Assembly: GCA_964635055.1 (NCBI GenBank) | Contig: CAZWMT010000002.1 | Location: 124,001-188,000 of the forward strand | Direction: 5' to 3' | Source of the DNA: JAEUJM01 sp964635055 | GTDB taxonomy: Bacteria; Actinomycetota; Acidimicrobiia; Acidimicrobiales; DATDAH01 | DNA length: 64,000 nucleotides | Shown: positions 56,107-64,000 of the stretch, in pieces | Numbering within the stretch: position 1 is the first letter of the stretch | Layout of the letters: each line of letters starts with the position of its first letter | Translations under genes and position numbers: made by a program | Notes under the pieces: generated by a model | Told to the model about the DNA's origin: nothing | The model's input: only the letters and a program-made list of their open reading frames with translations | Database searches by the model: none

Positions 56107-56997
56107 TCAGGCCAGGAGCAGATCGATGGTGGCCCGCACCTGACCCCACGCCGGGCTCGCCGGTTGGAGCACCGTGAAGTGGTTGGCGTCGGCCTGCTCG
56201 GTGAGCGCGGCGTCGTCGCCGGCGGCCTGGGCCGCCGACACGTAGGAACGGCTGTAGTCCAGCGGCACGACGTCATCGACGGTGCCATGGAACAGCCGCT
56301 GGGGCACGCCCAGGGGCAGCCGCTGTTGGGGTGACGCGACGGCATAGCGCTCGGGAACCTGATCGGGCATGCCGCCGAGGACGGCGGCGCAGCTGCCGTC
56401 GACCAGGCCCTCCGTGGCGCACCGCGCCAGGTCGGCGACGGGGGCCAGGGCCACGACGGCCCGCGGCGTGGAACGCGGTGCGCGAACGGGGGAGCCAGGG
56501 GTCAGGCCGTCGCCGGCTCCGGCCCACAGGGCCAGCTGGCCACCGGCGGAGTGCCCCACGAGCACCAGCCGGTCGGGGTCGACCTGCACCTCGTCGGCGC
56601 GGCCCACCAGGTCGTCGATGGCGGCGGCCACATCGGTGAACGTGCCGGGCCAGCCGCCGCCGCGCTGGCCGAGGCGGCGGTACTCGATGTTCCAGACGGC
56701 GACGCCGTGATCGGCGAGGTCGCGGGCCACGTCGTGCATGAACGTGCAGTCGGTGCTCTCGCTCCAGGACCCACCGTGGATCATCACCACCACCGGCCAC
56801 GGGGACGGGCCTGATGGGCGCCACAGCTCCGAGAACTGCGACGGGTGGCTCCCGTAGGCGATGCGCTCGGGCCCGTCGTCGTCGAACAGCCCGCACGAGG
56901 CGGCGACGCCGACCACGCCGAGGGCCATCCCTCCGACCAGCAGCCGGCGCCGGGTGAACCCGCCCGGGGGACCCACTGGATTCCCGTCGTCACCCAT
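56107..56997 (-). CDS. Exported alpha/beta-hydrolase (BD-FAE/esterase type), probable lipoprotein
   Basis: A 296-residue hydrolase. The N-terminus has TRRRLLVGG, a hydrophobic run and VAASC, which together look like a Tat signal with a lipobox (Cys near 34). The alpha/beta domain has the oxyanion block MIHGGSW, nucleophile elbow GHSAGG, an Asp in HGTVDDVVP and a C-terminal His in ADANHFTV. It is close to BD-FAE and carboxylesterases. ATG 56997 is chosen because TACGGT (minus strand of 57005-57010) lies 7 nt upstream; the longer frame to 57096 is compositionally poor. Confidence 0.82.
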   Translation of the reverse strand: MGDDGNPVGPPGGFTRRRLLVGGMALGVVGVAASCGLFDDDGPERIAYGSHPSQFSELWRPSGPSPWPVVVMIHGGSWSESTDCTFMHDVARDLADHGVAVWNIEYRRLGQRGGGWPGTFTDVAAAIDDLVGRADEVQVDPDRLVLVGHSAGGQLALWAGAGDGLTPGSPVRAPRSTPRAVVALAPVADLARCATEGLVDGSCAAVLGGMPDQVPERYAVASPQQRLPLGVPQRLFHGTVDDVVPLDYSRSYVSAAQAAGDDAALTEQADANHFTVLQPASPAWGQVRATIDLLLA

Positions 56998-57004
56998 CGC
57001 TGCG

Positions 57005-57010
57005 ACCGTA
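57005..57010 (-). promoter_or_regulatory. -10 box TACGGT for the leaderless esterase gene
   Basis: TACGGT on the minus strand ends 7 nt before ATG 56997. Confidence 0.5.
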
Positions 57011-57078
57011 CCGTCGGCGCGAGAACGGGTGCGGGCGGGGGCGTCGGTGGCACTGGCGCGGCCGCCTTCGGGGACCGT

Positions 57079-57090
57079 CACGTTACGATC
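57079..57090 (+). promoter_or_regulatory. CACGTTACGATC element upstream of the PBP2-type gene
   Basis: Exact match to 8228-8239, upstream of the class A PBP gene. It includes TACGAT (57084-57089), which would give a leader of about 42 nt before ATG 57139. Confidence 0.4.
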
Positions 57091-57138
57091 TCCCACCTAC
57101 CGTGGCCCGCTTCGCCGAGCTGCGTACCGAGGACAACG

Positions 57139-58875
57139 ATGGGCGAGCAGCCACCAGGGCCACGAAGGCCCCCAGCCTCCACGCGGGCGCGGCCGTCCGG
57201 TGAGGGCGCGCGCCCGGCCGGCGACCGCGCTCGACCGCAGGTCGTCGTCGCTCTGGCGGTGGTCACGGTGCTCATCCTCGGCTTCCTGGTGTTCCGGTCG
57301 GTGTCGTCGTCGGGAGGGCCTACCCACCTGGCCGAGGCCGATGCCTACCTGGCCGCGTGGACCGCCGGCGACCTCGAGACCATGGCGGCGGCCACGGCCG
57401 ACCCGCCACCGGGGTTCGCGCTGGCCCACCAACAGATGCAGTCCGCGTTGCAGGTGCGCGACGCCGTGTACGAGCCCGGTGCCGCCGAGATCACCGACGA
57501 CCGCGCCACCGTGGCCTTCACCGCCGAGCTGACCCTGGCGGGCCTCGGCATGTGGCACTACGACAACACGCTCGACATGGTTCGGCGAGACGGCACCTGG
57601 CTGGTCGACTGGTCGCTGGCCACGCTCTACCCGGGCATGGTGGAGGGCCAGCACTTCGCCCGCACCCGTACCGCCCCGGTTCGGGCCCCGGTGGTGGACC
57701 GCAACGGCGCGCCGCTGGCCGAGGGTACGGCACCGCTCATCGTGGGCACCACGGCGCCGGCCACCCCCGAGCAGGCCGCCGCCCTCGGTCCCCTCGTCGA
57801 GGCAGGTGACACCGTCGGCACCCAGGGCCTGCAGGCCCGCTTCAACGACGTGTTGTCGGGAGAACCGTCGGGGCAGGTGCAGCTGGTGGGGGCGTCGGGC
57901 GTCCCCGAGGTGATCCATGTGTTCGAGGGCGCTCCGGGCGACCCCCTCGTCACCTCCTTCGACCCGGTCATCCAGGCCGCGGCCGAGAACGCCATCGCCG
58001 TCGCGTCGGGCCCCGCCGCCTTCGTGGCGATCCAGCCCGGCACCGGCGAGATCCTGGCCGTGGCCCAGAACCCCGACGACGGCCTCAACCGTCCGATCAG
58101 CGGGGCGTACCCACCCGGGTCGACGTTCAAGATCGTCACCACCAACGCCCTGCTCGGGGTGGGGGTCGACCCCGACGTGGCGGTGGCCTGCCCTGCCACC
58201 GCCAACGGCTTCGGCAACTACGCCGGGGAGGCGTTCGGCACCATCCCGTTCCGTGAGGCGTTCTACCGATCGTGCAACACGTCGTTCATCATCCAGGCGG
58301 GGCTGCTGCCCGACGGCTCGCTCGAGGCCTCGGCCGACCAGTTCGGCTTCAACACGCCCTACGACATCGGCATCGACTCGGTGGGCGGCAGTTTCCCGGC
58401 CCCTGACGGCCAAGCCGACCTGCTGGCCGCCGCCATCGGCCAGGGACGGGTCACGGCCAGCCCGCTGCACATGGCGTCGGTGGCCGCGGCCGTGAAGGAC
58501 GGCTCCTGGCGGGCGCCCACCCTGATCCACGGCGACCAGGCCCCCGAACGTCCCGAGCCCATCCCGCTGGACGAGGGCATCGACGACACCATCCGGGAGT
58601 TGATGCACGAGGTGGTCACCCTGGGCACCGGCACCAACGCCGCGGTTCAGGGGCGCGACGTGGCCGGCAAGACCGGCACCGCCGAGTTCGGGGCCGAGGA
58701 CCCGCCCGAGACCCACGCCTGGTTCGTGGGGTTCGACGAGGACGTGGCCTTCGCCTGCCTGGTGGAGGGTGGTGGCAGCGGGGGCTCGGCCGCGGCGCCC
58801 CTCGCCGCCCGTTTCGTGGCCGCCACCCCGGCACCGCCGCCGCCCACCACGACCACCACCGCCAGCGACGGCTGA
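57139..58875 (+). CDS. Class B penicillin-binding protein with NTF2-like domain
   Basis: A 578-residue membrane transpeptidase. After a Pro/Arg-rich cytoplasmic tail and one transmembrane helix (about 36-55), an NTF2-like MecA_N domain (about 60-165, AYLAAWTAGDLETMAAAT) precedes a shortened dimerisation segment and the transpeptidase domain (about 270-560). Active-site motifs are STFK (Ser328), SCN and KTGTAE. The MecA_N domain recalls PBP2a and mycobacterial PbpA relatives. It cross-links peptidoglycan outside the membrane. A Pro/Thr tail ends it. Confidence 0.9.
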   Translation: MGEQPPGPRRPPASTRARPSGEGARPAGDRARPQVVVALAVVTVLILGFLVFRSVSSSGGPTHLAEADAYLAAWTAGDLETMAAATADPPPGFALAHQQMQSALQVRDAVYEPGAAEITDDRATVAFTAELTLAGLGMWHYDNTLDMVRRDGTWLVDWSLATLYPGMVEGQHFARTRTAPVRAPVVDRNGAPLAEGTAPLIVGTTAPATPEQAAALGPLVEAGDTVGTQGLQARFNDVLSGEPSGQVQLVGASGVPEVIHVFEGAPGDPLVTSFDPVIQAAAENAIAVASGPAAFVAIQPGTGEILAVAQNPDDGLNRPISGAYPPGSTFKIVTTNALLGVGVDPDVAVACPATANGFGNYAGEAFGTIPFREAFYRSCNTSFIIQAGLLPDGSLEASADQFGFNTPYDIGIDSVGGSFPAPDGQADLLAAAIGQGRVTASPLHMASVAAAVKDGSWRAPTLIHGDQAPERPEPIPLDEGIDDTIRELMHEVVTLGTGTNAAVQGRDVAGKTGTAEFGAEDPPETHAWFVGFDEDVAFACLVEGGGSGGSAAAPLAARFVAATPAPPPPTTTTTASDG

Positions 58876-58968
58876 GCCGGTGAGTGCCAGCCGCCGGCCG
58901 ATCCCCGCACCGCGCGGTCGCGCGGGCGAGAATCGGGGCGTGCGCCGTCTCACGACCAGACTCCGCTG

Positions 58969-59352
58969 ATGGCTGCCGCCCCGTGTGTCCCGTGGTGCCA
59001 TCTCGGAGACGCCGTCCGCGCGGGGGACGACGGGGCCGGGCAACAGGGCTTGCGCATCTCGCCCCAGGTCAGCTGCGGCGGGGGGTGCCAACCGGCGTTC
59101 ACCGTGGCGTGGCTGTGCCTGGGGGCCGACAACGTCGACTGGAAGTCGGGGTTCGCCGGCAACACCTACCAGCCACTGCGGATCATCGATCCCGACCAGG
59201 CCGCCCAGGTCCAGGTGACGGCCACGGTGACGGTGTCGTGTGCGCCGGACGGCTCGGCGGCCCAGTGCTCGACCACCTGGCTCGTGGCCTGGGCCCCGGG
59301 CGCGCTGTTGCACTCCATCACCGAGCTCGACAGCACCTGTCCCGGGTCCTGA
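58969..59352 (+). CDS. Cys/Trp-rich hypothetical protein
   Basis: A 127-residue protein of unknown family, supported by strong third-position GC bias and a coherent sequence. It has at least seven cysteines, including CVPWC near the start and GGGCQPAF, and ends in a beta-rich region. No signal peptide is evident from ATG 58969, so the start may be wrong. A GTG at 58940 opens only a 9-codon frame. Confidence 0.5.
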   Translation: MAAAPCVPWCHLGDAVRAGDDGAGQQGLRISPQVSCGGGCQPAFTVAWLCLGADNVDWKSGFAGNTYQPLRIIDPDQAAQVQVTATVTVSCAPDGSAAQCSTTWLVAWAPGALLHSITELDSTCPGS

Positions 59353-59411
59353 GCCCCCGTCGGCTCTTCGGCTGACGCCGTGTCGTCGGTCGGAGTGCTA
59401 CAAGAGGAGCG

Positions 59412-59963
59412 ATGCACGAGACCCCCGACGAGCTGGCCCGCCTGAAGGCGGTGCTGGACGACAGCTACGCCCACGCCGGCGCCCATCTGGAGCGGGTGCA
59501 CACGCCCGACCGCCGCCTCGACGCCGCCCAGGTGGTGGAGCGATTGGCGGGCATGTGCCTCCTCACGCTGGCCACCACCACCGCCGACGGTCGGCCGCTG
59601 GCGGGCCCGGTGGACGGGTTCTTCTACCGTGGCCGCTTCTGGTTCGGGTCCTCGCCCGACTCGGTGCGCTTCACCCACTTGCGGTCCCGGCCGTCGGTGA
59701 GCGCCTGCTTCCTGCCGGGCGAGCACCTGTGCGTCACGGTGCACGGTGAGGCCCACGAGGTGCCCGCGGACGACCCCGAGGTGCCCGGGTACCGCGACTA
59801 CGTGCTGGGCCACTACGGCCCGGGCTGGTGGGACAACTGGGAATGGGGCGTCACCGCGTCCTACGCGCGCATCACCCCCCGCCGCATGTTCACCTTCCAC
59901 ATGGATCCCGACGAGGCCGGGGCCGGAGGCGGGGAGTCCGGGCCCGACGAGTCGGCCGGCTGA
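59412..59963 (+). CDS. Pyridoxamine 5'-phosphate oxidase-family protein
   Basis: A 183-residue protein with the split-barrel FMN/F420-binding fold. LLTLATTTADGRPLAGPVDGFFYRGRFWFGSS, VSACFLPGEH and LCVTVHGEA are family blocks. It may bind FMN or F420 and act as a reductase or oxidase of unknown substrate. ATG 59412 follows CAAGAGGAGCG. It is convergent with a DUF3039 gene. Confidence 0.78.
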   Translation: MHETPDELARLKAVLDDSYAHAGAHLERVHTPDRRLDAAQVVERLAGMCLLTLATTTADGRPLAGPVDGFFYRGRFWFGSSPDSVRFTHLRSRPSVSACFLPGEHLCVTVHGEAHEVPADDPEVPGYRDYVLGHYGPGWWDNWEWGVTASYARITPRRMFTFHMDPDEAGAGGGESGPDESAG

Positions 59964-59969
59964 GCCCGC

Positions 59970-60254
59970 TCAGTCCGACGGGCGGTCGCGCAGGCCGTCG
60001 TTGAACGATCGGTACAGGTCGTAGACGTCCTTGCACGCCTGGCACAGCGGCAGGCTGCGGGGGTCGCGGGACGGCACCCACACGAACCCGCACAGGGCCT
60101 CGATGGGCGTGCCGTTGATCCGGGCCTCGAGCACCTTGGCCTGGGCGTCCTCGCCCGGCTCGACCTTCACGATGTGGGCCACGACGGGGGGTCCCTCGTC
60201 GAGCTCGGGGTCCGACGGCCGGACCGTGATGACCGGGGTGGTCTGGGTGGACAT
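59970..60254 (-). CDS. DUF3039 family protein
   Basis: A 94-residue actinobacterial protein of unknown function. It carries GTPIEALCGFVWVPSRDP and LPLCQACKDVYDLY; the three cysteines could bind zinc. ATG 60254 is chosen because residues further upstream look like antisense sequence. TACGCT lies 8 nt upstream and could be a leaderless -10 box. Confidence 0.75.
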   Translation of the reverse strand: MSTQTTPVITVRPSDPELDEGPPVVAHIVKVEPGEDAQAKVLEARINGTPIEALCGFVWVPSRDPRSLPLCQACKDVYDLYRSFNDGLRDRPSD

Positions 60255-60305
60255 CAGCCCGGAGCGTACCTGGCCGATCTCGGCCACCTGGGCGAGACTC
60301 CGGGC

Positions 60306-60455
60306 GTGAGCTGGCGCGACCTCGACGGCGAGGCCGGCGACGGCGACCTCGACGGCCCCCTCGAGCGCCGCCGGCTGCACCCGGCGGTCGTGGTCGTGGC
60401 CTGGCTGGTGGTGTGGCGATGCTGGGCTCGGTCCTGGCGGCCTTCACCGTCCTGA
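60306..60455 (+). CDS. Possible small membrane protein, perhaps frameshifted
   Basis: A 49-codon frame from GTG 60306 encodes an acidic start, RRRLHPAVVVVAWLVV, then Trp/Arg-rich residues. Another frame at the same place reads GGVAMLGSVLAAFTVLTFG before a stop at 60472, a better membrane helix end. A one-base shift near 60418 would join them into a normal small tail-anchored protein. Weakly supported. Confidence 0.3.
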   Translation: MSWRDLDGEAGDGDLDGPLERRRLHPAVVVVAWLVVWRCWARSWRPSPS

Positions 60456-60472
60456 CCTTCGGCTGAGGAGCC

Positions 60473-61852
60473 TCAGCCGAAGGTCTCGCAGTTCTCGCTG
60501 AACGGTGGCTCTGGCTTGGCCCCGAGGCAGGTGTCGTTGCCGAGGCCGCCGGAGATGTAGTCTCCGTCGTTCTCGCCGGTCGGCCCGCCGGCGTCGAGGT
60601 AGTCGTCGCCGAAGGGGCCCGCGGGTGCCACGGCATCGTTGTCGCCCACGAGGTTGTCGACCCCGGCCAGGCCGAAGATCAGGTCGTTGCCGCCGTCGCC
60701 CACGAAGAAGTCCTGCCCGTCGCCGCCGATCAGGACGTTGGGGCCGCCGTCGCCGTCCAGGTGGTTCTGGCCGTGCTTGACGCCTCGGATGCTCTCGACG
60801 CCGGAGAACTCGTCGTGGCCGACCCCGTCCGCTCCGGGTGGGGTCCCGATGAATCCCGGCAGGAGAAAGGCCTCGAACGTGTTGCGCCCGTCGTGGGGGA
60901 TGATCGTGTCGCCCTGGTAGGAGACCAGGTCGCCGTGGGCGCCGCTGCTGGTGACGGGGGTGTTGGCCCCGCCGTCGACGAAGTCGTCGCCTGGCCCGGG
61001 GAACAGGGTGTCGTCGCCACCACCACCCTCGAGCACGTCGTTGCCCTGCTTGCCCTTGATGACGTCATCGCCGCCGCCGCCGAGCAGATGGTTGTTGATG
61101 TCGCCGTCGCCGAGCAACCGGTCATCGAACCGGGTGCCGATCGCGGTCTCGAACCGCTCGATCCGGTCCTCGGTGGTGCCCACGGTGGCTTCTTCGGTCG
61201 CCAGGTCCACGTGCACCGCCGCGTTCGACGCCGCATAGGTGACCGTGTCGTTGCCGCCGCTGCCGTCGAGCACGTCGATGCCCCCGCGGCCGTCGATGGT
61301 GTCGTTGCCGGCCTTTCCGACGAGGTTCTCGCGGGCGGCCCCGCCGATGAGACGGTCGTCGTGGAGGCTGCCGAGCACGATCTCGACGCCCAGGATCCCG
61401 CCGTTGAGCCCGGCGCCGGCCATGTGGACGACGCCGGTGCTCTGGTTGACCTCCACGCCCGCGGGCAGGGTTTCGTAGTGCGCGGCGTCGAGGTCTCTGC
61501 TGCCGCCGGTGATGAGGTCCTGACCGAGGTCGGCGCCCACGAAGTCGTCGCTGCCGTCCTGGCCGAACAGCTCGTCTCGAGCCGCCCCGCCGTCGACGGT
61601 GTCGGGCCCGCCCCCGCCGCACACGAAGTCCTCGCCGCCGAAGGCGTTGATGGTCTCGCCGGTCGGCCCGCCCTGGATCACGTCCGGCCCGCCGGTCCCG
61701 TTGATCGTGTTCCCCACGCCTGGGTCCTGCCACGAGATGGTCACCGCGCGACCGGCGCAGGTGCCGCCCGCCTCGGCTTGGGCACTCGCCGGCACGGTGA
61801 CGATCACCACCAAGGCGGTCGCGATCAGCACCCGGCTCGACACCCGTCTCAT
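60473..61852 (-). CDS. Secreted RTX/calcium-binding repeat protein 1
   Basis: A 459-residue secreted protein. A signal peptide (RVLIATALVVIVTVPASAQA) is followed by CAGRAVTISWQDPG and many hemolysin-type nonapeptides (GGxGxDxUx), such as GGEDFVCGGGGPDTVDGG, GNDTIDGRGG and GGGGDDVIKGKQGND. These should fold into calcium-loaded parallel beta rolls. It ends in a conserved NCETFG. Type I export is not required because of its Sec signal. Role may be adhesion or matrix. A paralogue lies upstream. Confidence 0.82.
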   Translation of the reverse strand: MRRVSSRVLIATALVVIVTVPASAQAEAGGTCAGRAVTISWQDPGVGNTINGTGGPDVIQGGPTGETINAFGGEDFVCGGGGPDTVDGGAARDELFGQDGSDDFVGADLGQDLITGGSRDLDAAHYETLPAGVEVNQSTGVVHMAGAGLNGGILGVEIVLGSLHDDRLIGGAARENLVGKAGNDTIDGRGGIDVLDGSGGNDTVTYAASNAAVHVDLATEEATVGTTEDRIERFETAIGTRFDDRLLGDGDINNHLLGGGGDDVIKGKQGNDVLEGGGGDDTLFPGPGDDFVDGGANTPVTSSGAHGDLVSYQGDTIIPHDGRNTFEAFLLPGFIGTPPGADGVGHDEFSGVESIRGVKHGQNHLDGDGGPNVLIGGDGQDFFVGDGGNDLIFGLAGVDNLVGDNDAVAPAGPFGDDYLDAGGPTGENDGDYISGGLGNDTCLGAKPEPPFSENCETFG

Positions 61853-62021
61853 CCGTGCACGGTGGCACCAACAGGCGGCCGACGCAAGGGTCGCGCCCGA
61901 GCAGCGGCGCCAGCAGTCGGGGTCGTTGTGGGCCTGGATCAGCCTGATCGGACGATGGCGATGGCGATGCCCGATCGGCCCGTTCTGCGATCGGCGGGGC
62001 GCCGGGATGTCGCCGGCCGCC

Positions 62022-63413
62022 TCAGAAGACCGTCTCGCACTCCGTCAGGTGGTCGCCGTCGTCGACCGCCCCCGTGCAGGTGTCGTCGCCGCCGTTGCCG
62101 TGCACCGAGTCGCCGTCGCCGCCGCCGTGCCCGTCGGGCGGGCCACCGGTGGGCGCGCCGCCGTCGAGGTAGTCGTCGCCGAAGATGGCGTCGTTGCTGT
62201 GGGCGGCGTAGTCGCCGTTGAGGATGTCGACGCCGCCCAGGCCGTACACCAGGTCGTTGCCGCCCCGCGCGTTCAGGAAGTCCTGGCCGTCGCCGCCGAT
62301 GATCACGTTCGGTCCGTCGTTGCCCTGGACGTGGGTCTTCCCGTTCTTCACCCCGCGGGCGCTCTCGATGCCGACGAGCTCGTCCTCGCCGATCCCCGAG
62401 GCGTAGGGCGGGCTGCTCGGAGAGAAGGCGTACAAGCCGATGTCGAGGAAGGTCACGCCGGGAGGCAGGGTGTCACCCTGGTACGAGACGAGGTCGCCGT
62501 GCTCCCCGCTGCTGGTGACGGGGTCGTTGGCGCCGCCGTCGACGACGTCGTCGCCGGGACCCGGGAAGATCGTGTCGTCGCCGCCGCCACCCTCGAGGAT
62601 GTCGTCACCCGCTTTGCCCTTGAGGACGTCGTCCCCGTTGTCGCCGATGAAGTGGTCGTTGCCCTCGTCGCTCACGAACCGGTCGTCGAACCGGCTCCCC
62701 TCGATGACCTCGAACCCGCCGACCACGTCGACGTCGTCCCCGACGGTCACGGCGTTGAGCGCCACGTTGGCGTTGATGCCGCTCGCGGCGTTGGCGTAAC
62801 TCAGCCGGTCGATGGCTGGGCCGCCGGTGAGGACGTCGTCGCCTCCTCGACCATCGACGAAGTCAGCGCCGCCCTCCGCGTTGAGGTGGTTGCGCCCTGG
62901 TCCGCCGATCAATCGGTCGTCGAACGTTGTTCCGTCGACAGCCTCGATCCCCAGGACCCCGCCGTTCGCGACGGCACCGGTGGCGTGGACCACGTGGGTG
63001 GTCATGTTCACCTCCACCGCCGCGGTCGACTGGCCGTAATCGGCCGTGTCGAAATCCCCCGTCCCACCCGTGAGGACATCCTGACCCAGGTCGACACCCC
63101 TGAAGGTGTCGCTGCCATCCTGGCCGATCAACTCGTCGCGGCCGGCACCCCCGTTGATGATGTCGCCACCGCTCCCCCCACACACCACGTCCTCGCCGCC
63201 GCCGGCGTTGATCCTCTCCGTCGACGGGCCGCCCTGGATCACGTCGGGCCCGCTGGTGCCGGTGATGGTGGTGCCCACGCCAGGATCGTCGAACGAGATG
63301 GTCACGGCGTGGCCGGCGCAGGTCGCGGCGGCCTCGCTCTGGGCCCCGGACGCGACCGCTCCGGTGACGGACAGCAAGGAGAAGCCGAGGACCCCGATCA
63401 CGACCCGCTGCAC
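62022..63413 (-). CDS. Secreted RTX/calcium-binding repeat protein 2
   Basis: A 463-residue paralogue of protein 1 with the same order: signal peptide, CAGHAVTISFDDPGVGTTI, nonapeptide repeats (GGEDVVCGGSGGD, GNDHFIGDNGDD), PVTSSG.HGDLVSYQGDT in the middle, and TECETVF at the end. The two keep collinear blocks, so they come from tandem duplication. The gap of 169 bp between them has no obvious gene. Confidence 0.82.
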   Translation of the reverse strand: MQRVVIGVLGFSLLSVTGAVASGAQSEAAATCAGHAVTISFDDPGVGTTITGTSGPDVIQGGPSTERINAGGGEDVVCGGSGGDIINGGAGRDELIGQDGSDTFRGVDLGQDVLTGGTGDFDTADYGQSTAAVEVNMTTHVVHATGAVANGGVLGIEAVDGTTFDDRLIGGPGRNHLNAEGGADFVDGRGGDDVLTGGPAIDRLSYANAASGINANVALNAVTVGDDVDVVGGFEVIEGSRFDDRFVSDEGNDHFIGDNGDDVLKGKAGDDILEGGGGDDTIFPGPGDDVVDGGANDPVTSSGEHGDLVSYQGDTLPPGVTFLDIGLYAFSPSSPPYASGIGEDELVGIESARGVKNGKTHVQGNDGPNVIIGGDGQDFLNARGGNDLVYGLGGVDILNGDYAAHSNDAIFGDDYLDGGAPTGGPPDGHGGGDGDSVHGNGGDDTCTGAVDDGDHLTECETVF

Positions 63414-63476
63414 GGCGCAATGATCTCACCTGGGGCCCGGATCCTCAATGGGATCCGCAGGCCGTGGCGCCGGCGG

Positions 63477-63530
63477 TCAGGGGACGATGGTCTCGCAGTC
63501 GGTGGAGAAGAGGGGGTCCGCCGCATCGAG
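63477..63530 (-). pseudogene. Relic C-terminus of a third RTX-like gene
   Basis: On the minus strand a 17-codon remnant reads ADPLFSTDCETIVP and then TGA. It matches the C-terminal pattern of the two RTX proteins (PPFSENCETFG and HLTECETVF). An in-frame stop at 63531-63533 cuts it off. The gap 63414-63584 otherwise holds no gene. Confidence 0.55.
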
Positions 63531-63584
63531 TCAGGGTCGCGCCGCAAGCACGGCCAGGTAACCCCCGGAGCGCTCCTCGACGGT

Positions 63585-63824
63585 TCAGCGCAGGAGGGCG
63601 ACCGCGGCGCCGAGCGCCGCCGCGTTCACCGTGATCACCAGCGCCGCGATGGCGATCAGCCAGGTCACCGTCTGGCGGTGAGCGGCGGCGATCCGACGTT
63701 CGACCTCGGTTCGGTGCGCGGCGATCTCCGCGCTCATGGCGGCGAACCCGTCGCTCATCTCGGATCGGACGGCGGCGAACTCGCCGGCCATCTCGGATCG
63801 GACGGCGGCGAACTCGCCGGCCAT
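63585..63824 (-). CDS. Small coiled-coil membrane protein
   Basis: A 79-residue protein. It starts with an 11-residue tandem repeat (MAGEFAAVRSE, twice, from 33-bp DNA repeats), continues as a coiled coil (SAEIAAHRTEVERRIAAAHR), and ends in a membrane helix (WLIAIAALVITVNAAALGAAVALL). It shares this plan with the larger protein at 41730. ATG 63824 opens the first repeat. Function unknown. Confidence 0.55.
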   Translation of the reverse strand: MAGEFAAVRSEMAGEFAAVRSEMSDGFAAMSAEIAAHRTEVERRIAAAHRQTVTWLIAIAALVITVNAAALGAAVALLR

Positions 63825-63918
63825 CTCACGGGTACCTCTCGGAACGCGGCGGATTCACATGAAGGGAAGTGCCCGAAGCGTAGCGGCGTCGCAACGTGCT
63901 GTCATCGGTCAGACTCGG

Positions 63919-64000
63919 ATGATGAGCGATTGGCGCGACGACGGTCTGTCCGCTGACGAGTACGACGAGGACGCGCCGCTGCACCGGACCTGGGGGCCGG
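63919..64000 (+). CDS. Partial gene at the right edge
   Basis: From ATG 63919 or 63922 an open frame reads MSDWRDDGLSADEYDEDAPL and runs off the window. The acidic start and high third-position GC are consistent with coding sequence. Too short to assign. Confidence 0.4.
   Translation, partial: MMSDWRDDGLSADEYDEDAPLHRTWGP

Overview
The window is 64 kb of very GC-rich DNA (roughly 70% GC, with G or C at most third codon positions), and the gene families point to an actinobacterium. Indicators include three AfsR/SARP-type regulators with BTAD domains, DUF5318 and DUF3039 proteins, PASTA and Ser/Thr kinase signalling, a DivIVA-like coiled coil, and many promoters whose -10 box lies 6-8 nt before a start codon (leaderless mRNAs). 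The mix of cytochrome P450, TauD-type dioxygenase, nitronate monooxygenase and unusual surface proteins would suit Acidimicrobiia, but that placement is inference. No phage, transposase or CRISPR array was recognised.

Layout. (1) 0.4-7.7 kb: SARP regulator 1 followed by two tandem, translationally coupled secreted subtilases. (2) 7.8-11.8 kb: DUF5318 protein, class A penicillin-binding protein, a small zinc-ribbon protein, and panB. (3) 11.8-21.5 kb: a surface-matrix locus bracketed by SARP regulators 2 and 3. It holds an LPXTG-anchored DUF11-repeat adhesin, two TasA/camelysin-like proteins and a SipW-type signal peptidase with a zinc ribbon. A duplicated promoter block precedes the two TasA-like genes. 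(4) 21.5-36.5 kb: signalling. A PASTA pseudokinase, a 1597-residue kinase/cyclase/STAND/WD40 protein divergent from an FHA protein, a hybrid histidine kinase, a REC-HD-GYP-REC-LuxR regulator, and a second membrane Ser/Thr kinase. (5) 36.6-41.5 kb: two TetR-controlled catabolic operons (TetR-TauD and TetR-P450-nitronate monooxygenase). They face each other across a perfect 16-bp stem-loop. (6) 41.6-44.6 kb: tRNA-Ser(UGA), a coiled-coil membrane protein, and a PD40 propeller/DUF11 surface protein split by an apparent one-base frameshift. (7) 44.8-49.5 kb: a TyrA-PheA fusion divergent from larB-larC. (8) 49.5-60.4 kb: housekeeping and metabolic genes: fatty-acid desaturase with divergent PaaX-like regulator, ETHE1-like hydrolase, GGCT-fold protein, PLP desulfhydrase/deaminase-like enzyme, DivIVA-like protein, lipoprotein esterase, a PBP2-type transpeptidase and a flavin/PLP oxidase-family protein. 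(9) 60.4-64 kb: two secreted RTX-like repeat proteins plus a relic C-terminus of a third, and a small coiled-coil membrane protein. The last gene runs off the right edge.

Two themes stand out. Surface and secreted proteins sit beside SARP-type ATPase regulators and their own processing peptidase. Intergenic DNA carries a dispersed family of stem-loops (38.2, 44.7, 48.1, 49.6-49.8 and 53.0 kb), and several regulatory genes carry in-frame minisatellites.
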